From: Hygrocybe punicea
Lineage: Eukaryota; Basidiomycota; Agaricomycetes; Agaricales; Hygrophoraceae
DNA: 64,000 nucleotides
Assembly (NCBI GenBank): GCA_963556145.1
Contig: OY744471.1
Span: forward strand, 799,590 to 863,589
Reading direction: 5' to 3'
Shown in pieces: positions 12,246 to 22,841 of the stretch. The stretch's first letter is position 1. Every line of letters begins with the position of its first letter. The notes beneath the pieces are model-generated. The model ran no database searches, was not told where the DNA came from, and saw only the letters and a program-made list of their open reading frames with translations. The position numbers were made by a program, and so were the translations under genes.

Positions 12246-13079
12246 TGATACGGTTTCCACATCTATGACCCTGGATAAAGAGATAATAAAAGATGAAAAC
12301 GTCGCAAAGGTGCGAATGGGACTTGGGACACTCCCGACAATAACGTGATAATGCGCGATAATATGCGCGATCAAATAAACAAACATGGAGGGTCGCGAGA
12401 TAACGCGATATCGCAATGCAGTGATAAACAAGAATCGGAAGGCTTAACTGGGTGTCCTAGATGACAGCGCGATACGCAGCGATGACGCGACGAGACGAGG
12501 GTTCTACACTACGACTTGGGTCGCGATAGTGGAGAGTGCGCAACGAGAAAAGACGCAGATTTGAGTAGGAATGACTGGATTTTTAAACTTAAGATGCAAA
12601 CTAGTGGGGAGGGGAGAACTGGGTTCTTCTTCTTTTACTTTCTACTACAGGACATTTTTTATATTCTAAAGGGATAGGGGTTTAAGGGTGGATGAGTGAA
12701 ATAGAAATGCAGCGAAATATCGCATGAAAGTGACAAAACGGGAACAGAATAGTGAAGGATTTGAAATAACGGTGAATATCACATGAAAGTCGGTGAAAAG
12801 ACGAAGATAAACTGGATGAATTACATTTCTGGTATTGGACTCGGTGTCCGAACGTATAGGACGTGTTTAATGGTTGTGTTTCAGCATATTGAGACCGGGT
12901 TGCGCGGTTAAGATACGGCGAAGATGTCACAGTCACACGCGCGTTGATCGGCGTAAGTCGCGCAAGTTGCGGGTGGCGCGCTGATGTTTCGCATGTACGC
13001 GGGATGCGGAAGAGTCATAGGGAAAGTAGAATTGGATCCTATGAGAGATTCCGTGCCCAAAGGGAGAGACTGCGTATCA
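12246..13079 (-). repeat. Gypsy 3' LTR (834 bp)
   Basis: TGATAC...GTATCA ends. It differs from the other LTR at roughly 17 positions, all transitions, of which about 13 fall in the first 150 bp. Confidence 0.95.
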
Positions 13080-13090
13080 TTTTTTCTCCT
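13080..13090 (-). promoter_or_regulatory. Polypurine tract
   Basis: On the minus strand AAGGAGAAAAA lies directly before the 3' LTR, the expected place for the plus-strand primer of reverse transcription. Confidence 0.75.
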
Positions 13091-13155
13091 TACTGAAATC
13101 TTGACTGTCCTCAGTCAATCGCGTGGACTGTGGGAAAGTCACGTGCGAGTCTGAC

Positions 13156-13162
13156 TTATAAA
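13156..13162 (+). promoter_or_regulatory. TATA-like box for the antisense gene
   Basis: TTATAAA, 62 bp before the ATG at 13224, just inside the 3' LTR. A second ATG at 13179 is only 17 bp away and is less likely to start translation. Confidence 0.4.
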
Positions 13163-13223
13163 CAGAAGCGACGCATCAATGTTTGCTAACCTTCATCTTC
13201 GACCTTCACCACCAATCCATACG

Positions 13224-14442
13224 ATGACACACCCGATGGCCGAATTCATCGCCGCTGCCTTCGAGGCCCTCAAGATGCACACGGACGTGAAACCAGCAGA
13301 GGGCGCTGCTGGAGAAGAGTGGATCGCGTGGGGACAGGATTTTGAAGAGCTCCTGGTAAGTCATCGCAACTGCGCTAACCTTTTCGCTGACTACCTCTGA
13401 TCAAACAGTACAATTATCTTGAGTTCGAACGAACAACCGGGCCAATAGAGAGTAGCGAGGAAGTCGAGGAGATGTGGAGGGACGCCGTCGCAGTGTTGGA
13501 CTTCATAGAGGATGAGAAGGCATTGCAATGGGGCGGGGAGATTTTGCTCCCGAGGTTGCATGCGAAGGTGAAGAAAGCTCGAGAAGACGCGAGGAAGACG
13601 AAGGAGCAAGCCGAGGTGGAGCAAAAAGCACGCAAAGCGCATGAAGCCGAGCAGAAGAAGACTCGTGAAGCCGAGATTGAGCAGACCAGGTTGGTGAAGG
13701 AGGCTGCAGACAGAGCTGCGGAGCAAAAGGAACGCGCCAAGGTCCTATACGCGCGGTTCCTGTGCAAAGAGATCACATGGGACGAAATGGCGGCAATGAT
13801 GATGGGGTCGAACAAGGGGGACAGGGGTAGCGAGACGGAAGTGAGCTCGCAGGGGGAAGAGGAGATAGGATTTGAAACGGAATACAAAGGGCAGGGGGGG
13901 CCGTCGAAAAAGCGCAGGAGGGTCGGTCCCGGTAAGGACCTTCGTGATGTCCAAGGCAAGGTAAGCAACTAGTAATGCTTTACCATTCGTTCTGTACTCA
14001 TGAGAACTTCATAGTGCGATTGCTGCCATGCAGCGAGGGCCGCCGATGTTGTTTGCCAGTTCGACGAGCAGGATCCGCGGTGCAAGAGGTGCCGCAATGC
14101 CAAGCAGGGATGCTTTTGGAATGGGGTGAACCGGATGGGGGAGAGGAAATGTGGGTGGAGCACGCCAAGGAAGCTGGTTTCCAACAAAGGTCGCGCGGAC
14201 AAGGGAAAGGCGTGGGCGGATAAGGGGAAAGGGAGGGAGAGAAACCAGCCTCCCCCCCGAGGTAAGTCGCTAAAACAACAGGAATGCGCTGACTGACCAT
14301 CATAGCCTATATTGGTACCCGTCCACCACGAAGTGTATGGGTCATGGATGTGGAAGCGCGCAAATGCGTGTTACGGGAAGAGATCTCAGTGATCGAAGAA
14401 TGGGTCGTGGTGTGGGTGAGAGCAAAGACCGAAATGAGATGA
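13224..14442 (+). CDS. Antisense cysteine-rich, NLS-bearing protein encoded inside the gypsy element
   Basis: Lies on the strand opposite gag-pol, between integrase and 3' LTR. Four exons join in frame: 13224-13355, 13409-13931, 14034-14261, 14306-14442. The protein starts MTHPMAEFIAAAFEALK, has a long charged coiled coil (~residues 85-150, KKAREDARKTKEQAEVEQKA), a nuclear-localisation-like KKRRRV, then a cysteine block with spacing C-X8-C-X2-C-X6-C-X12-C (CKRCRNAKQGC at its core). C-X2-C-X6-C is the first half of a Zn2Cys6-type cluster, so DNA or nucleic-acid binding is plausible but inferred. All three introns have GT-AG borders, and the open frame survives all junctions. Intron-containing genes antisense to a retrotransposon cannot come from its own RNA. 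The upstream ATG 13179 is an alternative start. Confidence 0.7.
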
Positions 14443-14818
14443 GCGTTGGCGCAGCTGGAGGACGAGGAGGAGGAATATGGGGAAGGTGAGGAGTAAACGG
14501 GAGGAGGTGCGAAAACGCACGCGCGTTATCTGCGTCACATATATGTAAAATATTTTTAGTTGTTCTTATATCTGTATAATAAATAACAAGTCTGCTCTCG
14601 AATTGAATGAAAAATAAAGCCACAGGAAGCGGAAGAAACAAATATAAACTTATCTAGGGGAAAGGCTCAGTAGATCATCATCACCATAAAACCCTGCAAA
14701 GACGAAGTCTTGCGCGACAAAAGTCTCGCTTTTATTGCGACTTGAATCTCGTGCTACAATAAAAGAAAAACAAGGTATAAGCGATAAGTGTAAAAATGAG
14801 AGAAGCATAGAAATTCAG
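14443..14818. other. Non-coding spacer between convergent genes of the gypsy element
   Basis: The antisense gene and pol converge here. A/T-rich stretch around 14535-14600 may hold both 3' ends. No open frame of note. Confidence 0.5.
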
Positions 14819-17787
14819 TCAATCATCGTCGACATCAGAACCGGGTTCCTGTGCTTCAGGAGGTTGATCGTCGTCGGAAGTGTTTTCGAGTTTGTTTAGT
14901 TGTTGCATGGGAATATTGAGGAAGCGCGGTGGGAGTGAGATTGAATGGCGAGCAAAATAGGGGACTACTCGAAACGCTGCGATTGGTCGGTGAAAGACAG
15001 ATCCATCAAGTTCGCAGAGAATGTAAGCGCCGCCAAAGTTGCGCGAAATAACAATGAGGGGACCAAGATAGCGCAGGCGCATTTTCCGGTTTAGCGCTTT
15101 CTCTATCTGTGTGTTGCGAATGAGTACTAAGTCACCGCTGTTGAAATCGAAGTTGTGAATCGTCTTCATGTGTTGCTTTTCGAAACGTTGTGCCGCTTTC
15201 CGTTGCGCGTCATAGACTTGCAAGTATATGCGATTAATATCGTCGCCACGTTTTTGGAGTGCGATCGCACGTCGCGCGATAAGGTCTGTAGAAGATAGGA
15301 CCGAATCTGGCGGGGGTTGAAGGTATGTTGCTTCTATGATGTCGAGTGGTAATAGGGGATGAGCACCAGTCGCTGCAAAGTAAGGTGAGCAGCCCATTCG
15401 TCGTCGGATAGTGATACGTTCGGCCCAAAATACTGAATACGTCACATTGGCCCATCTAAACTGGTTGCCGTCCACAGCTTTGAAGAGAGATTGTTGGATG
15501 TTGTAGTGCGGTCGTTCCATGAGACCGTTTGTGCGGGAATTGTAGCCAGAGATGCGAATATGGTTAATGCGGTATCGCTTCGAAAGATAAGTGAGGGATT
15601 TGATGAGCACGGGTCCGTTGTCTGTAATGATTTTGCGGAGAGAACCCCATCGACAGAGAATATCTTCGAATATCCAATCTCCGATTGCACGAGCATTTTC
15701 ATTGCAAAGCATTCTGAATTCAGGGTACTGAGTAAGCGAGCAGCGTCCTTGGATTATATATTTGTATCCACTAGATGTCGGCAAGTGCATCGTGTCGATG
15801 AATATTTTGGCGAAAAGTGGAGCAGGTGTTGCGACAACAGGGGGAATGAGAATCTGATGCGATTGGCGAAGCTGGCAAAGATGACATGTGCGAACGAACC
15901 AGTGGATATCGGCTTGCATGTGCGGCCACCAGAAGTGTTCTGCGATCATAGCACGAGTCACGTAAAATCCTTTGTGTCCTACTTTGTTGTGGGCTTGTCG
16001 CATAATTGATGTTCGGTGATCGCACGATATAACTAACTTGTGCGTGCCATTCTGGTCTTTGCGCCATAGTCTAGTTCTGTCGAGGAAAAAGTCTGTACAG
16101 TATCGGATGAAGGTCGCGTAGTCGGAATCGGCGAGGTCGATCGGGCGCTCTAAGTCGCTGAGCCATTTCTTTACTAGGGTTATGTGATCGTCTTCTCTGC
16201 GAGCAGCGTCAGTGCGCAGTACATCGTCATAGGTAAGCGTAGGATTGGATCCTTCCTCCTCACTGAGATGGTGACTGTCCCCAGTCACGAGTGCGGCGAA
16301 AGCAGAACAAGATCGCAATGAACGCAGGGACAGATGAGGAGTATTGATCATATGCGCGAAACCATAGCGGCGGTCGATCCAGTCTTCAGTTTCTTCTACG
16401 CTGTCCTTTTCCGGTGGAGAATCCAGAGGTTGTTGTACACACCTTGAAAGACCATCCGGGCCATGGTGCGTACCCAGGACATGGACTATAGTCCAGTGGA
16501 AAGTGAGAATCGTGGCAATCCAGCGGTTAACGCTAGCACTTAACACGATGTCTGGGTTGTGTAGCATGCCTGTGATGTAGTGCGCGTCTACTTCGACGAC
16601 GAGATTACGAACGCCAATTAAGTACAGCCACAGGTCACAGAGCGCGCAATAAAGACCGAAGATTTCTAGTTTAGGTTGAGAGAAGTGCGACTCGCGATCA
16701 TTTAGTGTGATAGAACCAAAGCGGTTGTAGAAACGGCGAGAAGGGTTGTCGGGGTCACATTGACAGAGGATGTATCCAACAGCGATGTAGGATGTGTCAA
16801 CAGCAAGAATGACCGGCGAATCTGAAGTGTAGTCGATCGGACGAAGCGCAGGTGAATCGAGAACGGCTTGTTTCAGGTCTGCCTGAGCGGCGATCTGGTT
16901 GGGACCAAATTCGAAGGGTGCGTCTTTGCGCGTGAGTTTAACAAGATGATGCGCACGTTGCGTGAAGTTGCGGATAAAGATTCGAAGAACGCCTACTGTG
17001 CCAAGGAACGAATGGACGTCGGACAGGTTGTGGCAAGGGCCCCAGTTACGAATCATGGCTAGTTTCTCTTCGTCGGGTAAATGGCCATTTGTTGTGCAGC
17101 GATGGCCTACTACTGTGATTTCAGGAGCGCAGAGGGTAGACTTGAAGGTGGAAAAGGTTCCCCCACAGTATTTCATGCGTTGGACAATGCGATTAAGCGT
17201 AGTGAAATGTTCCCAGACGAAGTGGCGAATGCCCGGGTTTGCGGCGATAGTTTCGTAAGAGCCGTCGTGTAGGAGATAGGATGATTTAGGGCCTTTGACT
17301 GAGACATCGTCTATGTAAGGTATCATCCACTGCAGGATCTCAGGTTGCAGGATGAAAGTAACGTCATCGTGGAATATCGGGACTGAATTTGTCCATCCCA
17401 TAGGCAGAGTAACAAGTCGCAACACTCCGAAAGGTGTTTGGAAGGTGGTATAGTCGCATGAAGACTCGGCAATAGGTCGCTCGTCGTATCCGACGTATAC
17501 ATCAAAGCAGGTGCCACAGGATCGGCCAGCGAACTGTTCGGCCATGTGTTTGGGGATAGGAGGTATGCCAGAATGTGCGATGGTCACTGCATTAAGAGGC
17601 TCGAGACTGTGAACGATGCGAAGTGTTTTACCACCTTTCTTCAGAACCGTAATCCAACGCGAGCGATAGGAGGAGTTCGAGGGTTCGTAGACTTTGGCTT
17701 CAATTTTATGGCGAATAATATTGCATACTTCCTCATAGATGCCAGGAGGAAGAGGAATGTTGCGCTGGACCCAGGGAGTGTGCGGTA
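14819..17787 (-). CDS. Gypsy pol: reverse transcriptase, RNase H, integrase (3' part)
   Basis: Open on the minus strand from the frameshift at ~17787 to the stop at 14819. Reverse transcriptase: SRWITVLKKGGKTLRIV, FDVYVGYDE, FQTPFGVLRLVTLPMGWTNS, and the catalytic YIDD (~17310). RNase H: PVILAVDTSYIAVGYILCQ (~16800) with later acidic residues (VEVDAHYITGML). Integrase: zinc domain H-X3-H...C-X2-C (HNKVGH ... CHLCQ, ~15980-15880), catalytic core with Asp in FIDTMHLP, Asp in ITDNGP and Glu in LMERPHYN. The C-terminal part is basic then acidic; I see no chromodomain. Copying enzyme and integration enzyme of the element. This downstream part is uninterrupted. Confidence 0.92.
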
Positions 17788-18535
17788 ATACGGGAACTCG
17801 ACGGGTGGAAAGAAATCAGTGCAAAATCTTCCGCGCTCGTTGTCGGTCCACGCGAAACCTTTCTCTTGTTTGCATATAAAGTCGTGCATTAGTGCATGCT
17901 CAGCCGGCCAGAGGAAGTCGCCTTCATGAACTTTGTCGAATGCATTGCGACGTTCCTGCGTGTAGCGGTCTGTGGGGACAAAAGGTGGAGGATTCAGATC
18001 AAGGTCAGGAAGTTCGGCAAGCAGATCGCCAGTGATTTTGCATTTTATACGGAATTTGTCGGGGAGTTCAGCGATGACAGGCTTTACCTTGTGAGCGACG
18101 GGCTTGTAGACTTTCTTTTGGGCGGCGAAAACGCTAGCGAAGTCATCTGATAGTGTAGAAGGAGACGCGGATGAAGCTGAATAGGAAAAGGACAACAAGG
18201 GATCTGGCGACGAAGGAGAAACAGAGGTTGAGCATGCTGGAGTAGATGGGGAACCATCAGGAAAATTGCAGGCAGAAAGATAGATGCGGGGAACTGTAGA
18301 CGAAGACGACGAGTCCGCTAAATGGGTATAAGATTCAATGTACGTAGCATTGGTATGTTCATCGTGCACTATTACTAGCGCGGTGTCTCCATCATCTAGT
18401 GCGCTCAGTTCCCCTTGTTGATAAAAACCGAGGACGAGTGTAGGGGTACGCTGCGCTGTCGTGCTTTGCTTCGAGGGTACGTTGGAATTGTCGCCGATCT
18501 GTTTGAATTTGGATCGCGTATCGTAATCGTTAGAC
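17788..18535 (-). pseudogene. Gypsy pol: linker and N-terminal reverse transcriptase, cut off by a frameshift
   Basis: Minus-strand frame with a Ser-rich linker, then KKVYKPVAHKVKPVIAELP, LNPPPFVPTDRYTQERRNAF and GRFCTDFFPPVEFP (~17800), the usual lead-in to gypsy reverse transcriptase. Immediately after FPPVEFP the frame is lost; the reading continues as LPHTPWVQRNIPLPPG one frame over, consistent with a single missing base at about 17787. The upstream end abuts the hAT insertion at ~18540. Confidence 0.8.
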
Positions 18536-18539
18536 TGTC

Positions 18540-21500
18540 CAGGGGCAGGGCCTGGCCCACATGGACCCAGGGCCTGCCCGGACCTGCCCCTCAAGGGCCA
18601 GGGCCAGGCCAAGGGCAGTCAGACCGGACCCTTTCCGGCAGGGTCAGGGGCTGAGGTCAATGATGTGCGGACCTCAGGGCCGGACCGGGCTTGACCCGGC
18701 CCTGCCCTACTAAGCACTACTGGCTAAACACTAATTGCAATGTCTCATAACGAAGATGAAATTGAACAGTAAATGTGTCAATAAAATGTAAAGTGTCATG
18801 AAATTCTGGCTCAGCCGCTCAGCAGTCATCAACAAAGCTGTTTTCCCCCAAACAAAACTCTAACCATTTTTCTGCCACTCAATGGCCCATGGAGAGCATG
18901 ACCGACCTGATACCTCTCTCATAGTTGAGGGCTCTCGACAGCCACAGCCTTCAAAACGCATGCAGGGCCAGGACTACCCTGTTACACCGTTAGAAGAACT
19001 ACGTGTGCGAGCCAAAGGTATGCACTCACAATATATATTACATGACAGTTGCATCCTAATAGGATCTTGATAGGTATCCCAAAGATCGGAGCTGATCTCA
19101 CTAGACAACCTGAATCAAGTAAAAAGGGATCAGAACTTGTGCACCGTGACAAGGCAATCGCTTTCAAGGATCCATCATTCGAAGATGGTGACGCGTGTTG
19201 TGAAGATGGCACTCTGAAGGATGCCAGTGAAATGGAGTGGTTACACTCACCGTCCAACGTCCAGAAATCCAAAAAACGCGAGGTGTTTGAGTTGAGTGAT
19301 TCAGAATCTGAAGCCGAAGTGCCAAAGGCAAAGGTGAGATGCCATTTTTTCGAGATCTTGGTGGTCATTGCTGATGCCTGTGCTATGGATAGCGAGTGAA
19401 GCGTCCGCTTTGCTTTGATTCTGATAACGAATCGATGCAAAGAGGACCAGCTGGAAAGAAGCGCGTCAAAAGTGGCTCCAGGTCAAGCCAACAAAATCGT
19501 GACACACCCGAAGCCCATGACAGCGACAGCGACGATGAAATGAACAGTGAAGCTGACGAGAAGACGCAGAGCGGTGACAAGAAGATGCAGAGCAGTGAGG
19601 AGAAGGTACCGTCTACATGAATTGTTACGTACTGGCACTGACATGGCCATGCATCAAGGCTGCACGTGTCAAAGCCTCGACCAAGGACCTTTGGCTCTGC
19701 GGCAAGGCCGCCCAAGGTTCCCATCCCTTCTCGAAGAAGAAAGTGGAGGGTTGGTATTGCAGATTTTGCCTGTAAGCATTGTTAGCTACATTTCTAACCA
19801 TGATTCCTAACATCTACATTGTAGCAAGGAGAAAAACTCGAAGACTGCGGCATTCTTGGTCGGCAACGTTACCACAAGGCGACGACACCTTCTGAGGTAC
19901 GATGCGCCTCCTTTTCTCGTTGTTTGTGATATAACGTAGCTATTAGGTGCCATCTCGACGACTACTGGGATACGTGCACCAAGAACAGCATCAACCCGCC
20001 AACGCCATTGAATTGGGTCCGCCCACGTAATTGGGTTCCACCAGGCGAACGCAGTCTCGATAATTTGTCAGTAAAGCTGGCATTCCGTTGCCCAAGTGTT
20101 TCTGAATGTTTTTATAGCATGTCTCAACCTCAACAGATGTCGATTGAAGACTAAACACAGAAGCTGAAAAAACCGGCGCCAGTTCCTCGTGTTGACAAGG
20201 CTGGAATCCAGGAGCATCTACTCGCAATTGTTACGACCTGCGACTTGGTATGTTTTTCATTGTGTTTAAGTGAATTTTGACCCTAAATCTGACTTCTTTG
20301 TAGCCCTTTCGCTTTGTCGAGCGTCCAGCTGTTTGTGGTTTCATTGCATACCTCAACCATACTCTACGCAACAATGATATCCCCAAAAAGTTGGTTCTCG
20401 CTGGTGCAGTCGATGCGAAGGTGGTGTACTTAGAGAAGCTGATGCTCGAGATCATTGACATACGTATGACACTCTTGAACTATGCTTGTACTAACCCATT
20501 ATGGCAACAGCGGCTCCAATCGAAGGTCTCCATCATTTGGGATGGATGGTCCACTCGCAAACGATGGCCCTACACCTCGTTCAGCATCTCATTCATTGAC
20601 TTGCCACCTGGCAACAATACTCAATAGGAACTCAAAAACCATTTACTCGAATTCAACTCACCGGTTGGTCGGCACACTGGGGAATTAATTGGGAAGGACC
20701 TACTCAGTACGATGCGCAAGTTTCATCTTGAAACGAAGGTGTGTACTTTTATGATGGTCATACGTCTTCTGATTGAATCTGTAGTTGGGTTGGATGGTTG
20801 GTGATGGTGTGAGTGCCAACGACGTGGCCGTACGAACTGTGTGTGCAGAACTTGATCCAAAGAAGAAGCGACTCAAAGCAAAGCAAGTTTGCGTGCTGTA
20901 AGTTTTATCCTGAGCATGAAAATCAGATACTCACCGATGTTTGGCATTGCAGGTGCATAGATCATTCTATGCACCATGCAGCTTATCATTTCATCAAAGC
21001 CCTCGGAGTACCATCGGTGACAAAGCACAAGACAACTCAAAAGGGGAAAAACAGAGATCGTGCTGCAGAGGATACCCACTCAGATGCTTCGGACGACGAC
21101 GATGCAGACAACGAAGATGACGACAGGGACATCAACGTTTCCATGGAGATCGAGGCTGACGCTGACGATGTCGAGGCCATGGCTGCGACCACCGTTGTCG
21201 ATTACAATCCTGGAGACACACTAGGGAAGGCAATGGCATTCGTTAACCAAGTGCGGATGTCAAGCGAAGGAGTTCGAGAATACCTCATCCACACTTGTAT
21301 CGTTGAAAACGTCAACCCCATTCAGCTTCTTTTGTGGGTTCGAACGTGATGGGGCAGCCTGTCTAATTGTTTAGAGTCATTGCTCTCTATTTGAAAGGTT
21401 TGTCCACACATTTGCTCATAAATATTTGATACTGACATGTGAACAAGGCTATTGACTACTTTTGCCTCACGGCCGATGCCAACAATGACCTTCCACCTTT

Positions 21501-22120
21501 CAAGAACAAGTCTTGGCTAGAGTTTCGCCTGACTGTACCTGAATGGAAACTCATTAGCCTTACGCACAATTGCTTGAAGGTGAGGTCTTGCTTTATTACG
21601 GATTTAATTCACCGTTTCATGGCTATTCTAGGTCATTGCCGCACGTCACAATGAACTTTCCAATGAGACATTTGCAACGTGTACCAGGGTGTTGCCAATG
21701 CTTGAATTGCTCATGTCTGAATGGGAAGATCGCCTCGAGCAAGAAGAATATCAACCGGTTCACGATGCGCTTAGAGCTGGCATAAATTTATTGACGAAGT
21801 ACTACTGCTGGGCTGATGACACGGACGTCTATTTCATTGCCCATGGTACATTCTCTAGTTCATATCAAGTCTCATGTCTGACACTGTTTATTAGTCCTTG
21901 ACCCTGTACTCAAGCTTGATTACCTCAATACCACGTGGGATCAGCAGTATCTGGATGTTGGAATGGAACGGTTTAAGTCTCAGGTAGGTTCATTATTGTG
22001 TGGCCTGACATGGCTGACATGTTTTCTCAGTTCCTCATCTACAAGGCAAGACACGAGGCAACTCAGAAGAAATCTTCTGCAAGCGTGTTGGCATCCACAC
22101 CAACAGGTATGGTATTGTAC
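18540..22120 (+). mobile_element. hAT transposon inserted in gypsy pol, right end lost
   Basis: The left end begins at CAGGGGCAGGGCC inside the gypsy pol gene and is GC-rich with many CAGGGCC/GGCCCTG motifs, as in fungal hAT termini. A plus-strand transposase follows. On the right, pol-like sequence (protease end, SEDVCHQF on the minus strand) restarts at about 22122 without a matching terminal repeat and without an 8-bp duplication. The hAT C-terminal dimerisation region is also missing. I infer insertion followed by a deletion that removed the hAT 3' end and some pol sequence. Confidence 0.7.
18882..22105 (+). pseudogene. hAT-family transposase, truncated
   Basis: Begins MAHGEHDRPDTSLIVEG. 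After acidic linkers there is a BED-like zinc segment (KASTKDLWLCGKAAQGSHPF ... GWYCRFC, 19660-19770), then DYWDTCTKNSINPPTP-type sequence, RNNDIPKKLVLAG (~20370), SIIWDGWSTRKRWPYTSFSI (~20530), LGWMVGDGVSANDVAVRTV (~20790), DHSMHHAAYHFIKAL (~20960) and an acidic block (~21080). Further on are LEFRLTVPEWKLISLTHN and MLELLMSEWEDRLEQEEYQP. The two Asp in WDGWS and GDGVSAND are expected catalytic positions of the hAT RNase H-like core. In-frame stops occur (e.g. near 20150 and 21350) that not all can be intronic, and the C-terminal dimerisation domain is absent. Inactive. Confidence 0.75.
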
Positions 22121-22121
22121 T

Positions 22122-22841
22122 AAACTGATGACAGACGTCTTCCGACATTGCGACGATTTGCGAACCAGGGTCAATGATGCTACTGACTTGTTCTTGTCCG
22201 TCAATGAGCAAATTAACAGTGCGTAGAGCGTGCGATTCTTTTGCGACGGTAAGGATTTCAGGAATTTCACCTGGCGAGAGACTCATGAGGTAGGTCTCAT
22301 ACGGGTCGGGAACAATGATGGGTTGCGGTTCAGCGGAGGCATTTTTGCAAGTGTTCTCGCATGACACAAAAGGAAGTGGGTTGTCGGCAAAGATGTTAAC
22401 TTTTACCGGCGATGCGCCAGGAGGTTGGACTCGCTTGGGCGTAACATCATCACGAAGTTTCGAATGACAGTCTGGAGAAATTGAGAACAATTCAATTGGT
22501 GTGAGCGTGACACAGGGAGCCGCCATAGAGCGCGAGTAAACCTCACTAATAATCTTAGAGTCCTGGATAGGGGCTTGAGTGCGATACGCGGGTTCTTTAT
22601 CCTTAGATTGTTTTAACGGTGGACCTGCAAAATTATGTTCATGTGGCGGGTGGTATGCGGTTTCCGGTGCAGATGTGAAGGGATGGATGGGTGGTTCTGC
22701 GGTAGGAGCGGGAGTCGCAGGCAAAGGGGCTTGTTGTGTGGTTGATTGATCAGGCGTGGGCTGAGCGCATGGACGAGGTAAACTGGTGGTAGACAGGACG
22801 GGTTTGCGCTGACGAGAAATCTCTACACAGTCAATTTTACC
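22122..22841 (-). pseudogene. Gypsy protease region (pol N-terminus, -1 frame to gag)
   Basis: The minus-strand frame opens after a TAA at 22845-22847 and overlaps the end of gag. It encodes a Pro/Thr-rich spacer, PYETYLMSLSPGEIPEIL (~22290), then the retropepsin signature VSSIIDPGSQIVAMSEDVCHQ (~22190-22130); the Asp of DPGS is the expected catalytic residue. The frame runs into the hAT remnant near 22120. Confidence 0.75.

Noticed and set aside
18540..22130. 8-bp duplication around the hAT in gypsy pol
   Set aside because: The right terminus is missing, so no duplication can be expected or found.
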